Made by a program: the position numbers and the translations under genes
Assembly (NCBI GenBank): GCA_034509755.1
Contig: CM067559.1
Location: 20,752,501-20,816,500, forward strand
Length of the DNA stretch: 64,000 nucleotides
Direction of reading: 5' to 3'
Origin: Anisodus tanguticus
Lineage: Eukaryota > Streptophyta > Magnoliopsida > Solanales > Solanaceae
The notes under the pieces: model-generated
What the model saw: the letters and a program-made list of their open reading frames with translations, nothing else
Told to the model about the DNA's origin: nothing
Database searches by the model: none
Shown: one piece after another, positions 43,330 through 55,593 of the stretch
Position numbering within the stretch: position 1 is the stretch's first letter
Layout of the letters: every line of letters starts with the position of its first letter

Positions 43330-44180
43330 ATGTTATTGCCTCATATCTTGTGCATAATTGTGTTGTTACATCGTTTATCTGGGTGTTTTGAGCTTATTAC
43401 GAGTTTTATGTGTGTAGAAAATGTGTCGGATGAACACGATAAAAAAGAGGTGATTTTGAGTTGATTTGAAGCAAAGCAATGAAGATCGGAGGATGGTCGA
43501 GCTTGCTCAAACACCTCACTGTGCAAGACAGACAGACGAGCCAGGAAATAAGAGAAATTTTAGAGTTGGCTGGGCTCGCTTGTGATCCTCGCGAAGCGAG
43601 AGTTTAGACAAGCAAAGAAAGGTTATCCCAATAAATTTGGATTAGTTTATTTGATACCCTACATATCCTAGGTCATACAAATACTCTAGAACACATTATT
43701 CTTTTAGGCAAAAACATGCAAGGAGCGGAAGCGACAGAAATTTGACTTAGAGTTTCACTTTCTTCCAATCTTCTACTTGTTCGTTATGAAGTTTTGTGCT
43801 ATGTACTCAAACAATACTATGAGTATCTAGGTTTATTCTCTAGTATTTTGATAATTTGCGATTGTGTTCAATTATAATCGAGTCATTTTTTTATTCTCTA
43901 TTTTCAACTACGTATTTATTTTTGTTAATTGAAGGGTCATCAATTGATGCATGTCTTTATATCTTATATTACTTGAGAAAGATTGTGCGATTAGGTTTTA
44001 ATTAAATATCATCAATTTGAAGTCTTTAGGAGACTAACTACTTAGATTTAAAAGCAGGTTTAGAGATAACAAAGCTTTAACATGATATCATGAATATCAT
44101 AAATTGTTAGCCAGAATTAGTTTGAGAGAATAACTCTAGAAAATTATTTCACTGGATAGAGATATATTTGTAATAAAAAA
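43330..44180 (+). mobile_element. Possible gypsy (Athila-type) LTR relic
   Basis: The stretch has motifs such as 'gttttgagcttattacgag', 'gtcgagcttgctcaaacacc' and 'gatcctcgcgaagcgagag', which I associate from memory with long Athila-type LTRs in Solanaceae. An Athila-like gag piece follows directly. LTR ends were not found. Confidence 0.35.
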
Positions 44181-44184
44181 AGAT

Positions 44185-44391
44185 TCATGATTTATAGAGA
44201 ATGATTATGGCATCTTTTATGAACTTCCCATATTTTGGGACTTCTCCCAATACATCAAGTGAAGAATTTTTCACATGCAACCCTCTTATCCTCAACATGA
44301 ATTTATTGTACTTTTCCTCTTCATTCTTACGAGCCAACCTTTTTGGAAGTGGTAGAGGTGGTCTGTCTCTATTATCCCAATTTCTTACCAC
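44185..44391 (-). pseudogene. Athila-like gypsy gag/protease linker fragment
   Basis: The frame reads 'PPLPLPKRLARKNEEEKYNK', FMLRIRGLHV, then 'LDVLGEVPKYGKFIKDAI'. This is the conserved 'PPPFPQRL...KF...M-Y-KF-K' segment upstream of the protease in Athila-type gypsy polyproteins. It is cut off on the right by the LTR fragment starting near 44470. Confidence 0.65.
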
Positions 44392-44469
44392 ACTTTCAAT
44401 TCATGGAGTATATTCTGGCAATTTTGGATGGGTTGTTGTTACACGCTGTACTATTACATCAATTGTGTC

Positions 44470-46130
44470 ATAAGTTACCTAATGTAAGCTCAAAGAGGTT
44501 AAGATACATCTACAAAGTTAAGGAATTTTTTAAACAAGTTTTAAGTAAGTCACGTAAGAGTTTGGGGCTAAACGAGTCAAAGAAATTAAGTTCATTAAGA
44601 CTGGGAAAAAGGTAGGCAGAATTCTGGATAGGATTTTGGCCCAACTTTCTGGGGTATATCTTCTAGTGTATAAGGAGTTATAGGGTGCATAACATAACTA
44701 AATTCAAGGCCTAACCAGATATGGTTTGTCCACAAACAAAACAAAAAGAAAGTAGCTACTGGCCCGTATCAATAATTTTGATTTTACGTATGAATAATTT
44801 CTCAATATCTTGTTTATTCAAAATAAAATATTTTCTTTGTGTGTCAGTTCAACGAGTCTACTTTCCAATACAATAAATCATTTGTTAATCGGAGCTCTGT
44901 ACAAAATGTTATGAACATTTTAAGAAAGTGCAACAGAGTAGATCCCAGTTATGGCAGAAACCTGAAATTTTTTAGCTAATTCACGGTCCGTGAAATAGAT
45001 CTATGAGGTAGTGTGAATCATGGGAGGTGCATCCTTATCTTAGTCTATAAGATTATGACTTCTTCTTCTTCACTCATGTTTCGACCAAACCATACCTAAA
45101 ACATTCCATAGCTCTCTCTAAACATATCCCTAAGGTCCCTAAGAAAATGTAAGGCCAAACCACCAAAGTTATTCATTAAAAGTGTTATAGAAGTGAGGGA
45201 TCACTTATATGATGTTGTTGTTCATTTGGAAGCTCTTTCAAGTTGAATAAGAGTTACTTTTTAGAGTTCTTCCTGCTGCTTAAAGGTAAACTCTTCCTCT
45301 CCTTCATGGATATGAATAAATCTAGGTTCTAGATAAGTTGTAAGGATGGAAAAGTGCAAAGTAGCATTTGGTTAATGTGTTTGAAGTACTTGTAGTGTGT
45401 TGGACTATTTTGTGGTGCTTTGTGATGGATATAAGGTTGGATTTTGATGTATATACGTTTGTTCGTATGCTGGACATGTTGATTTTGATGGTTTGGATTT
45501 GAGGAAGGTGAAAGATATAGAGAACGTTCTGTCCAAATTGTTATAGATGAGTTTGTCGCTCTTTTATGTCAAATCCTAGTTTCTGTAGCTTAACTATAGT
45601 GTAATTATTGTTATGTAGAATGAGGTGAGGTACGATTGAATCTATTGGCTTGATAAGAAGAATGCTAAAGGTACATAAGGCTATCCTTTACTTCTTTTGG
45701 CATGACCCGAATGGAAACAGAATGCAAATGAAAGTCCGTCCAAAATGATTCTATTCTTGTTAAGTTAGAATTGCTCTTATTATTCAATTCCATAGAAATG
45801 TTCTTGAATATTGTTTATCCCTTGGTGGGAGTACCTTCATATTATATAAGCTATCTTTTATTGTGTTATAAATCCTCTTAATGATAATGATGTGTTTGAC
45901 GATATGTTAGATACATAATGATAGTCAGAGGTGTAATGACCTTACGTCACTACAACGAACTCAGAATTTTCATAATGACCCTCATACATTTAATATATGT
46001 ATAATAACAAGTGCGTTATATACACGACCAATGATCAGTTGGTTATGATGATGATGATTATTATGGTGCCTACAGAGGACATAATGTATCACAACAGCGT
46101 TATATACACATATATATTGTATCATTGCAC
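44470..46130 (+). mobile_element. Chromovirus-like LTR fragment, both ends missing
   Basis: It follows the LTR at 18.56-19.58 kb and on to about 22.35 kb without the LINE: 'cataagttacctaatgtaag', the 'gtgtaatgaccttacgtcac' block (45934), and 'gatcagttggttatgatgat'. The first 40 or so bases and the later third are missing. It shows the empty LINE target site near 45.98 kb. Confidence 0.7.
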
Positions 46131-46989
46131 ATTGTATATGTTAATCTGCACGCCAAGTTGTCTATCCTATGCGATAAATAATTTTAGCCTATAGGACGAA
46201 ACACGTTACCTTACATATTCTATGCATAGCATTTGTGGAATAATTAAAGAATAGTAAAGCAAGTATAAATTATTTTTACGTGGAAACCACCTGACTCACA
46301 AAGGTAGAACAAACCACGACCTACACCTCTGTAGGATTTATCCTCAACTCCACTACAAAGTGAACTTCTGCAAATTCAAGTTACAAACTCTGCAGCCTTG
46401 GAACTATAAACTCTAATTCCTATCTCACTAATCTACCTAGACTAGTAAGTAACCTTCAAGTTGAACTCCAACTTGAAGTTGAATTTGACTAACTATATAC
46501 CTATACAATATGCTTCTAAGAAAGCGGATAAAGGTACAACTCGATAAATAATCTTAATACATAAAGCTAGACTCAAGAACTATAAAACATTATCTCTATT
46601 CCACAAACTCTTCAATCTTCTTCGTGTTGTATTAGGCGACACTTCTTGAATCATAACTCTAGATATAACATTGATTGTATTCACTCAATATTCTAATTTC
46701 TCTCTTTGTGAGTGCTCGATATTCTTCATGGTAAGACTTAATATTTATAGCAACTTGTCTTCATCAACGCGGCTTACCAAACCCTACATGATATGACCTA
46801 TCATAGTAGAATAGGGTTTGTGTTGGTTTAGGATTCTTACACCTTATCGCATATTTAGTTTCCTTGTAGGGCTCTGAAATATCTTAATAAGTATGATGAA
46901 AAATCCTGATAAGTGTGACATGGAATCTTGTCGGCTTGTACATCAAGTCTTTACCATAAAACACAAATCCTACTCGTGGTAGGACTATG
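46131..46989. other. Unassigned repeat-like sequence
   Basis: Contains 'attatttttacgtggaaacc' and 'accacgacctacacctc', which resemble leader sequence near retroelement ends in Solanaceae. No frame was seen. Confidence 0.35.
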
Positions 46990-47380
46990 AGAAGGAACAC
47001 ATACTTGGACCTGTTCCTTGCATTTGGTACTCCATCCTCTTATTCTTCTGACTGTTTGAGCTGGAACATGTTCATATACTTGTTCCATTAATCACTCTCG
47101 TACATTCTGCATATGGTTTTGACTTGCTTCTAAGATGTTGGATAGAACATGTTGACAGACCTGTTCCATTCATTTGTGTTGCTCTATTTATGTTTCTCTT
47201 CACAATATCTTCACTCTTGGTTAATTTTACCCACTGCACCTGCTGACTCATTGAGATAGAACATGTTTGCATACTTGTTCTATTCTACATTGAACTGTTC
47301 TGTAGTTGGTCATCTATTCTACCTTTGTACTTGTCTGCACATCTATCTGTGATAGAACAACTCTACAGATCTGGTTCATT
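46990..47380. repeat. Five spaced copies of an imperfect palindrome
   Basis: A motif of the form gaacatgttnacanacntgttc occurs near 46994, 47062, 47142, 47252 and 47355, at spacings of about 68, 80, 110 and 103 bp. The sequence between copies is not conserved. The third copy (tagaacatgttgacagacct, then gttcca) is closest to the consensus. Confidence 0.65.
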
Positions 47381-47869
47381 CACCTTGTGCATTCTCTTTT
47401 CAATCATCAAAACTAATCTCCTTATTCTTCCTAATGCCGACAAATTCCTTCTTTTTGATGATGACAAACCCATTATTGTGATGCCACTGTGTAACCATGT
47501 TCAAAATATCTCAAAGCCAAAAAAATGGGACATAATACCACTAGGATGAACCAGGTTAGTATACATGGATTATAACCCATTACACAGTATTCCTTCCCTC
47601 TTTTGGCATAATTAAAAAGTCACGTCACAGAGGTTATCACATTTACGTTATAGAATAGTTAACTCAGATTATATCAACTTAAATATATGCAAGAACATAA
47701 ATAGCACTGAAATAAAATAGCGATCAAGTTCCATTACATAGTAGCATAGACCATAATTGAATCAAAACAAAATTTATAGTCCAAAACAAAAAAAGAGTTT
47801 TAAACATGATCAAGTGAGATTTTATGAACTCTGACTAAGGACAACCTAAGAGGTGTGGTTGCAGGTTGA
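47381..47869. other. No gene recognised
   Basis: AT-rich, downstream (on the minus strand) of the decayed transposon-protein gene. The open frame at 47325-47549 (plus) shows no domain. Confidence 0.4.
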
Positions 47870-50130
47870 GGTAGGGACTTTGGTTAGTCAGCCACCAAGT
47901 TCTGAATAGTCTTGGTGTTTTCAGCCCCTCCTTGTCTAAGGCTTCCTGTAATTCCTGAACTTGAGCCTTAAACATTACCTGCTCATACCCATACTTCACA
48001 TGTAGCATCCAACCTATCCTAATGCTCTTTCTTTAGAGCTGCAATTTCAGCCTCCTTGGTTACAAATTGGTCCTTCAAGGCTTGTATTTTAGCCTCTACA
48101 TTCAGGACTGATTGAGCACTCTGTCCCAATATTCTAATAACATCCTTCATGGTTTGATATTTCCAGAATTTAACTGACACTCTATAGTGTTCAAAGACGA
48201 CAGTCAATCAGAACCAAATGCCAACCCATGGCCTTTATTCTTCTGAAGAGTTATCTTGTGCATATGATGAATTATTAGGTTGGGTAAGTTTATCTATACT
48301 TTAGTGCCAAGAAGCTTTATCAAGGCCATGTCCAAAAATCCTTCTTGATCTATTCCTTCATTTCGGGACACAATCATCTGATGAACCACTTCAAAATACA
48401 ACTGATACAACTTGAGAATCACTCTCTTCTACACACTCCTATGCTCCATAACTACTGGATTTCCACACGGGTTCCTTGTGATTTTTAGTGTAGATACCAT
48501 ACCCTAAATGATGGCCAATCATTATTCATATACGTTGCCCATCCTATGAAGGCATACTCAGAATCTTCCCCAAAGTCTGAGGAGTCAAAATAATCTTAAC
48601 CCCCAGCACATGGCTAAAAAGTTGTTCTCCATCAAAAATAGCATTGGCATAAAATTTTGTAACTTGTTCCTTACATATCTTCCTCTTTTCTCTTCTTGGA
48701 AAGAACAAATTACTCCACCCTTGATGCTCAAGTTTTTACAATAATGTGTCCATCTCAGGGCCTCTATACCCAGTAATTACTCTTCTCCTAAGCACAATCT
48801 GCCTTTTGATTACTATTATTCTTTGCTGAGCAGTATCTTGTACTTCTTCTGATTCACTATAATCATCAATTTCCTTGAAGTATGAATCTTCAGTGAAATC
48901 ATCTTTCTTATCCACCAACTTTGATTGTTACATTTTCTAAGCCAAAATAGGTTTATGGACATGTTTCTTTACAATAGTTGATTTTGATTTTGATTTTAGA
49001 GTGATTATAGTTTTGCCCTTCATTTTCCTTTCTTTCTCTATTATCTCATCCGCAAGTTCCATAATTGATGCAAAAGGTGATTCAGTGACCTATTCTCTGT
49101 ATGCCCTATTCTTTTTTGTAGCTAGCATTGTCGTTTTTCCTCAGCCTTTCTCTTTTGTCCCCTTGTATGAGAAGTTCTCATCAATGATGAACCTCTTTCC
49201 TTCTATTTTCTCTCATCGTTTGGTTTTAGAATGGATTCTCCTGATGCTTTTCAAATCATATTCACGACCTTTCTATTTATGAGCTTAACAATGAGAAAAT
49301 AATCATCATCTTAGCCAGTTTCGTCAACTCCATTCATGCTAGAGTTAAGATGAGAGGATTGCTTTGGTGGAACATCTAGTTCTGCTGTTGTAACGGGTCT
49401 TTCCACTTGTTCCATGGGTATATGTACATTACTTAATGGAGAATCCTCTTTTGTACCAGCACACTTCGACCCATCTGCCTCTTCCTCTTCTAGGCATTAT
49501 TTATTTCCCATTGGTTTCTCCCCTGACTCGATTCTATCACTACTCTCAACTAAGTTTACCCTATCTTCTATTTCTATTTCTCCTTCAACAGAAGCTATTT
49601 TAGTCATGGATTTTCTCAAGGCTTCCCCCTCACTGTGTGATTCATCTTTGTCTTCATTTTTTTTTCCAATCTTAACCTCTAAATCTTTGATAGATGATAC
49701 CACACGGGCTTCCCCTATTTCTGTAATAATCACTACTTTAGGAACAACAATTGGGGTTACCTGTTGATACCATCATGTATAGCAAGATCTTTGTGCATCT
49801 GGCCTACAACACACCAAGGTTTTGATGACTTCCTCCTTTACTTCCACGAGATCACACGATTTATCCAAAACATCAAAGTGGTCTGAAGATTCCCACAAGG
49901 GTCGATTAATTTCGGAGTCATAAGAGATTTTGGGCTCATTTTAGTGATCTATTTTGTTTGGATTCCATGTGGATTATGGCATTGATTGGGTTCGATGGAT
50001 ATACTAGGGGTGACATCAGTAGGGTTTAAATTGAGAGGAGCTGAAGATGCAACTTGGGATTCTTGGAAAGAGGTAGGGTTTGGTACTGAGCATTAGATTT
50101 TAGTGTAGAATGAGTAAGTGGGGTTTTCAA
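47870..50130 (-). pseudogene. Decayed 'putative plant transposon protein' gene
   Basis: Minus-strand fragments run in order. First is an acidic/Ser-rich region (49733-49497, 'DESHSEGEALRKSMTK'), then 'SIMELADEIIEKERKMKG' and 'KSKSKSTIVKKHVHKP' (49.1-48.95 kb), and an acidic block 'DSYFKEIDDYSESEEVQD' (48918-48736). The conserved domain follows (48.78-48.55 kb): 'HQGWSNLFFPRREKRKICKE', VTKFYANAIF, then LFSHVLGVKIILTPQTLGKI. A coiled-coil-like tail lies at 48207-48019 ('LNVEAKIQALKDQFVTKEAE'). The FYAN...V-GV-I...I pattern is that of the plant transposon-protein family, PF20167-like from memory. Several stops and shifts break it. Confidence 0.65.
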
Positions 50131-50884
50131 GAATTTAGAAGAGAGTGAGGTTTTTCAGAGATAGATGATGGAAAGAAGAGTGGTCTACAAGATTAGAATT
50201 TTGGCAGGAAATAGAAATGGGAGAAGGTATTTTTGGAAGGGAAGGAGTTACTTGTTTTCTTTAGGCGTTAATCTAGGGACATGTCTTAGGAGGTGATTGA
50301 TCTGCCGGGTTATTCTTTTCCAGAGCTAGTCATTATGGAGAAAGGTTATTTTAGGATAATGACGGTTGTACACAATATTTAATCAAAATCAATTTCATGG
50401 CTTTTATATTTGTTTACAACACAAATATGATATGCATACCTTAGAACTTTGATCAATTTATCAACAATCTCAACATTCAGGCCAATTTCCATAGCTCACA
50501 CCAATCATTAGATTTCACATAAGGTAAAGCTCTATAATGATATATGACATACACCATAATGTATAAGACTGAGAAAAACGTTGTTTAATTGACTCATATT
50601 TATCATGACATAATATTCTAGCCAATCATAGAGGAATACTAATGTAATTTAAGTAATTTTCAGTATTCAACCCTTTTAGCTCTTACAACTAGACTATAAG
50701 GTTAGAGTAGTGAACTAGTTCCTTGCAAGGGGTTTTAATCCAGTTTCCCCCTACCAACATGCATTTTCATCCCTTTCATTTTTAGAGCAACCAGAATTGT
50801 TGTTTGATCTACAACTGTAATATTTGACCAAGTCTTGTTCAAGTATCAATTTGCATGCTTATGTCACTCTGTCCTGTAAAATTA
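50131..50884. other. No gene recognised
   Basis: Upstream of the decayed transposon-protein gene. No open frame or known repeat was seen. Confidence 0.4.
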
Positions 50885-51214
50885 TCAGAAGTTAGTTTTA
50901 GGAACCCTGATCAGCATGCTACCTTTCTCATTTTCATTGTTTTTGTTTCTCGACTCTTTCATGATCCATCTAAGTGAAATCTTGATTTCTACATTTTTTC
51001 CATCTCTCCTAGAAGGTTTGAAGAGTCTGTTTGCAATTTTCAGTTTCTTTAATCTATATCCACTTCTGATGGGAAACTTGATCGTGTATTGATTGATTTT
51101 ACCAGATAGAGTCTTTGATACTTCTTCTACTGGTATCTTTTTCAAGGTATTCAATTTGTGTTTGTAAAACACAGAAGGTGAATTAGGTTGCTCTACTTGT
51201 TCTTTGAGGGAGGA
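50885..51214 (-). CDS. Unrecognised basic open frame, partial
   Basis: The minus frame is open from the gypsy LTR border to a stop at 50885. It is rich in Lys, Arg, Ser and Asn (for example 'KINQYTIKFPIRSGYRLKKL', KIANRLFKPSRRDGKNVEIK). I recognise no domain. The upstream part of the open frame, to 51349, lies inside the LTR and is not part of it. It may be the remains of a transposon gene broken by the LTR element. Confidence 0.3.
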   Translation of the reverse strand, partial: SSLKEQVEQPNSPSVFYKHKLNTLKKIPVEEVSKTLSGKINQYTIKFPIRSGYRLKKLKIANRLFKPSRRDGKNVEIKISLRWIMKESRNKNNENEKGSMLIRVPKTNF

Positions 51215-52960
51215 TGTTATAATGCCTCGAACCATGGCCTGGGGCGAGACACGACACTCGGTGCCTAACGGCATGTGATTGAGTGAACTACATGGCTTGC
51301 TAATCAACATGAGTATCAAAAGCATCCAATAGTAATGATAATGAAACATGCAAAACCGTATACTGAAAATAGTCTGAAAATATCATGACAAAAATATTTG
51401 AAAACATGATAAGTCTGAAAATAATACTCTCGTCCATGCTAACTAGACTAGTCTATGAAACATTTGAAAGATGAGTCTGAATGGAGTCTGGTACATGGAA
51501 TCACCAAGTGAGTACATGGAGTCTGGTACCTGGCCCGACCAACAGAGCGCTCCCATACCTTGCCGGGGGTATGAGACATGAACATGACATGAAAAGATCC
51601 AATCAATAATTTGAATGTATCATCCTCTGGGCAGAGTGACCCTTATCCTACGCTGGCATATGTCATTTCAGGCTCTCTGAGCCTTTTCGGTAATCTATGC
51701 AACTCCAAAAAATATGTACTTGAAAATAGTTGGCTTGTAAGCCCATGAATTTCATAAAATAACTTGTAAAGTATAATCTGTGATAATTTAACATGAATAT
51801 AAATACATAATATATCTTGTGAGAAAAACATTTATAATTTCATAGGTTGAGTGATAATGGTACATGACTTGATAACTAAGAAATCATAAAATTCAAAGCA
51901 TGCGTTCATGGATTACAGACAGGTTCATGACAATCATAATGACCTATCATGAATAAAATTGATGACTTATAATATAGACATGACGTATAATAATAGTACA
52001 TGTATTAGGGTTATCATGATAATGGAATAAAGCCCTAACTTATGAAGAATTCATGTTTCATGGAAAAGCATAGTGTGGGGAAGGACATGGATATTCCCAC
52101 ACGTAGATAGAAGCTCTACATACCTTAATCGCTCCAATACTTATATTAAAGGTCTGAACTTAGAAGAAGGAATCCAAAACTTGCACCTTAATTCCCTGAG
52201 TTGGGTTTTCTTGAAAACCATAGGTTAGAAACAATGAATTCTACTTAGAAATTGATTATACTTGATTAGAATCGCGTGAAAATACATGGAAAGGACTTAC
52301 CTTAAGTTATGAGGATGATGGAGAAGATAGTACATGGATTACTCTTGAATTGTTAACGTAACATCACTTTAAACTTTTTCTTTCTTGCTCCGAAAATTGC
52401 TCTAAAGACATATTTAATCCTTTTCATGCAGATTTACATAATACTTGATGTCAACAGACGTGACAACATGATTCTCCACATAAACCTTACCTTAGTTACT
52501 TGAAACCATGATCCTCTGCCATAATCTTCTTGACGCCTATCGACTTATGAAACACATAATCTATATCGTATGATTTCCCCCTTAGTTCAAAAGCTGACGT
52601 TTAAAGCTTGTGGATCCCTTACGTTTAGTGACGAGTGATCATCTAATCATTCTGCTGATTATCTCTTAATCTCGTTTTGCCTCTAAGACTATCACCATGA
52701 AACTTGTCTTTTATTTCCTTACATACCTTCTCTATTACCCATCAAAATAATATTCTTATGGCAACTTGCTAACACCATGCCCTCTAATTCGACCTAATCC
52801 ACTTAAACAAATTAAAACCTTGTCAAGAGACTCTACATAATCTAATATTCTGGTCGAACATTACCTTCTTTTAGCCCTGTACACAGTCACACTAAATTAT
52901 GCCTACTTCCTTGAAGGGAAAATTTAAATAATCTACTCTGAACATTCAATCGTATGATAA
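51215..52960 (-). repeat. 3' LTR of a minus-strand gypsy remnant
   Basis: The left edge (TGTTATAATGCC on plus) and the next 270 bp match the LTR at 53999-54383: 'cgaaccatggcctg', 'ccacatggcttgctgat'-like, 'caatagtaatgataatgaaa', and 'ccatgctaactagactagtc'. The right edge, near 52.96 kb where gag begins, is estimated only. Confidence 0.65.
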
Positions 52961-52989
52961 CCATAGAAGACACAATAGATCTAAGGGCA

Positions 52990-53970
52990 CACCATCTCAT
53001 ATATATCAGGAAGGAAACAATTATCAGCATACTAATGACAAAATGCGGAAACTCCTATGAATAATAGCGACATACCATAGCCTGCTAGTGCATGAGTGAT
53101 ATGGGCTGCGAAAGGTGTTGTTGAATTGGTTGTGGCTTTTTCGGTGGGATGAACTACACCACCACCTTTGTTGGCACTACTATACCTGATGGAAGGGCAC
53201 TCTCTCTGCATGTGGCCTCGGAGAGAAAAATTATAACACACTCCATACCCATACGACACTCTCCTACATGTCTTTTGCTATATTTTTGTCAAGGAGGCTA
53301 CTGCTGAAACTCGAAACCCATACGGTTATTAAACTGGGGGCATTATTTTTAAATATGTCCCAATGCTTTGCAAAAAGAGCGTTCGCAAGAGTCTGAGTGG
53401 TAATTCCCATCGCTTAACTTGAGGCACTTGGTCTATTGGTGGCCCCTCTTACCACAATGGTATAATATCTCGAGTCTCATGTAGCATTCGCCTAAGTGAT
53501 GCTTCCCACATGTTGGGCAATTCGGTCTATTGATATAACTGACTCTCTTCTAACATTTTATTGTACGAGCGACCCTATTAGGAGTTGCGGTTAGTGTTAC
53601 ATTATCGGGAGGGGAAATAAGTGCATATCCCGTTGAAATAAGAGTTTCAAATGCACCAAGGGCTATGTTCATTCTCCCCACGAGTTCCTGTGCAACTTAC
53701 TCCATTACTGATGACTCCATCTGAAAGCAACACATCGATAATGATTAGCTTTACATCAACTTCTTTCTTTAGAGAACATGTGTATTCGGTGGAAAGAGAA
53801 CAACGCATGAGTTCAAGTTATTTCTTACATCATAGCTCTATTGCACAATCTAGAGTTGAAAGAAGTGAGACAATCCTAGATGTCTTAATGGTCAACTATT
53901 TACATGTGTGGACGCCTCACATATATAAAAGAGACCCCACTGGACATGGTTTCATAGACTCCCTAAGACA
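52990..53970 (-). pseudogene. Gypsy gag remnant with damaged zinc knuckle
   Basis: Reading leftwards from the primer site, broken frames lead to 'VCYNFSLRGHMQRECPS' near 53.2 kb. This is a CCHC knuckle in which the second cysteine is a phenylalanine. It is followed by the Thr/Ala/Pro-rich tail typical of chromovirus gag. No protease, RT or integrase follows before the 3' LTR, so most of pol is deleted. Confidence 0.65.
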
Positions 53971-53981
53971 CTTAAACCTAA

Positions 53982-53994
53982 GCTCTGATACCCA
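53982..53994 (-). other. Primer-binding site (tRNA-Met type)
   Basis: On the minus strand TGGGTATCAGAGC lies a few bases after the LTR terminus GGGGCGTTACA. It is the standard plant tRNA-Met site with one extra G. Confidence 0.8.
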
Positions 53995-53998
53995 GTTT

Positions 53999-54383
53999 TG
54001 TAACGCCCCGAACCATGGCCTGAGCGAGATATATCACTTGGTGCGTAACTGCATGTGACTAAGTAAACCACATGGCTTGCTGATCATCATGGGCATAAAA
54101 AACATGCAATAGTAATGATAATGAAACATGCAAATCTGTATACTAAAAATATCATAGCAGAAATATTTGAAAACATAATAAGTCTGAAAATAATATTGTT
54201 GTTCCATGCTAACTAGACTAGTCTATGAAACCTTTGAAACATGATTTGGTTGTAAAACTGTTTACTAGGACAAGACCCTGGCATACCTCTATCATAAAAT
54301 ATAGTCATAAAATAAACAGACTGTCACCCCGAATGAAATAGGGCTCACCAAGTAGCTGATACCGAAGCAATCCTAGATCCTAG
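53999..54383 (-). repeat. 5' LTR of the gypsy remnant, truncated
   Basis: It starts TGTAACGCCCCG on plus and matches 51215 onwards for about 270 bp. It is cut off near 54383 by integrase sequence. Confidence 0.65.
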
Positions 54384-54663
54384 CCAACTTGTTTGAATTA
54401 TAAGTCACCTGAACTAGAATAAAATGAGCAGATTTGGTCAACCTGCTAACAATAACCTATATAGCATCGAACTTGTCCAAGGTATGGGACAATCCTACCA
54501 CGAAATCCATGGAAATCTGCTCCCACTTCCACTCAAGAATAGGCATCCTCTTAAGCACACCACCAGGCGTCTGGTGCTCATATTTCACTTGCTGGCAATT
54601 CAAACATCGGGAAATAAACTCCACTATGTCCCCCATCATCTTGCACCACCAATAATGATGTCT
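54384..54663 (-). pseudogene. Integrase segment in inverted orientation
   Basis: The minus frame reads RHHYWWC, 'DIVEFISRCLNCQQVKYEHQ', TPGG, 'MPILEWKWEQISMDFVVGL', then the DAI-VIVSRLTKSAHFI block and NKLARI. This is the finger CC pair and first core Asp of a gypsy integrase. Its end (LARI) is exactly the block that precedes the plus-strand sequence starting at 54664, so it looks like an inverted piece of that same gene. Confidence 0.8.
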
Positions 54664-55593
54664 TAGAAATATTCTGATTGCATGGGGTGCCCATTCTATC
54701 ATTTCTGACCGGGGTATGCAATTCACTTCTCACTTTTTGTGGTCTATACATAAGGAGTTGGGTACTAGAGTGGAGCTTAGTACAACCTTTCACCCTCAGA
54801 CTGATGGCTATCTGAGTGGACTATTTAGGTTCTCGAGGACATGTTGCGAGCCTGTGTGATTGACTTTGGTGGTCATTCGGTCCAGTTTCTACCTTTGTTA
54901 GGAGTTCGCTTACAACAACAGTTACCGTTCGAGCATTGAGACATCATCATTTGAGGCTTTGTATAGTAGGATGTGTCGTTCTCCGGTCGGGTGGTTTAAT
55001 GCTTTTGAGGTTCGACCATAGGGTACCGACCTTTTGAGGGATTCGTTGGATAATGCTAGGTTGATCCAGGATTGGCTTCTTACAGCCTAGAGCAGACAGA
55101 AGAGTTATGTAGACTGGAGAGTTTGCTCTTTAGAGTTTATGGTTGGAGAGTGAGTTTTGTTGAAGGTTTCACCCATGAAGGGTGTGATGAGGTTTAAGAA
55201 GAAAGAGAAGATTAGTCCGAGGTTTATTAGCCCTTTTTGAGATCGTAGATAGAGTTAGTGAGGTGGCATATGAGTTAGCTTTATCTCCTGGATTATCTAG
55301 TGTACGCCCTGTGTTTCATGTGTCGATACTGAGAAAGTATGTGGCTGATGATTCTCATGTGCTTATATGGGATTCAGTGACACTGGACTAAAGCTTAGCT
55401 TGTGAGAATAAGCCTATAACTATTTTGGATAGGCAGGTTCAGAAGTTGAGGTCAAAAGAGATATCTTTAGTGAAGGAATCACCCAGTGGAGGAAGCTACA
55501 TGGAAGATCGAGTCTGATATGCGGGTTAACTACCCCGAGCTATTTGAGAGTCCAAGTATTTTCTTTTCTTTACCGTTTGAGGACAAACGTTAT
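54664..55593 (+). pseudogene. Gypsy integrase core to C-terminal tail
   Basis: The plus strand begins at the EIV-RLHGVP equivalent, then 'SIISDRGMQFTSHFLWSIHK', 'STTFHPQTDGYLSG', broken EFAYNNSYRSSI and 'SPVGWFNAFEV'-type sequence. It continues with 'GVMRFKKKEKISPRFISPF'-like text, 'VFHVSILRKYVADDSHVLIW', ITILDRQVQKLRSKEISLVK and a WK-ESDMRVNYPELFES ending. Many frame changes are present. It uses the blocks of chromovirus integrases. The last part, PFEDKRYF, precedes the expected LTR. Confidence 0.8.

Noticed and set aside
44185..44615. Plus-strand frames of about 90 aa
   Set aside because: Shadows of the Athila-like gag piece on the minus strand and of non-coding LTR sequence.
49001..49767. 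Hydrophobic and Ser-rich plus-strand frames (93 and 117 aa)
   Set aside because: Antisense of an acidic/lysine-rich region of the decayed transposon-protein gene. The apparent membrane-like segment is an artefact of strand.
51202..51226. Polypurine-like gagggagga before TGTTATAATGCC on the plus strand
   Set aside because: It suggested a plus-sense LTR, but the matching LTR at 53999 is followed by a primer site on the minus strand, so the sense is minus and the purine run is most likely coincidental.
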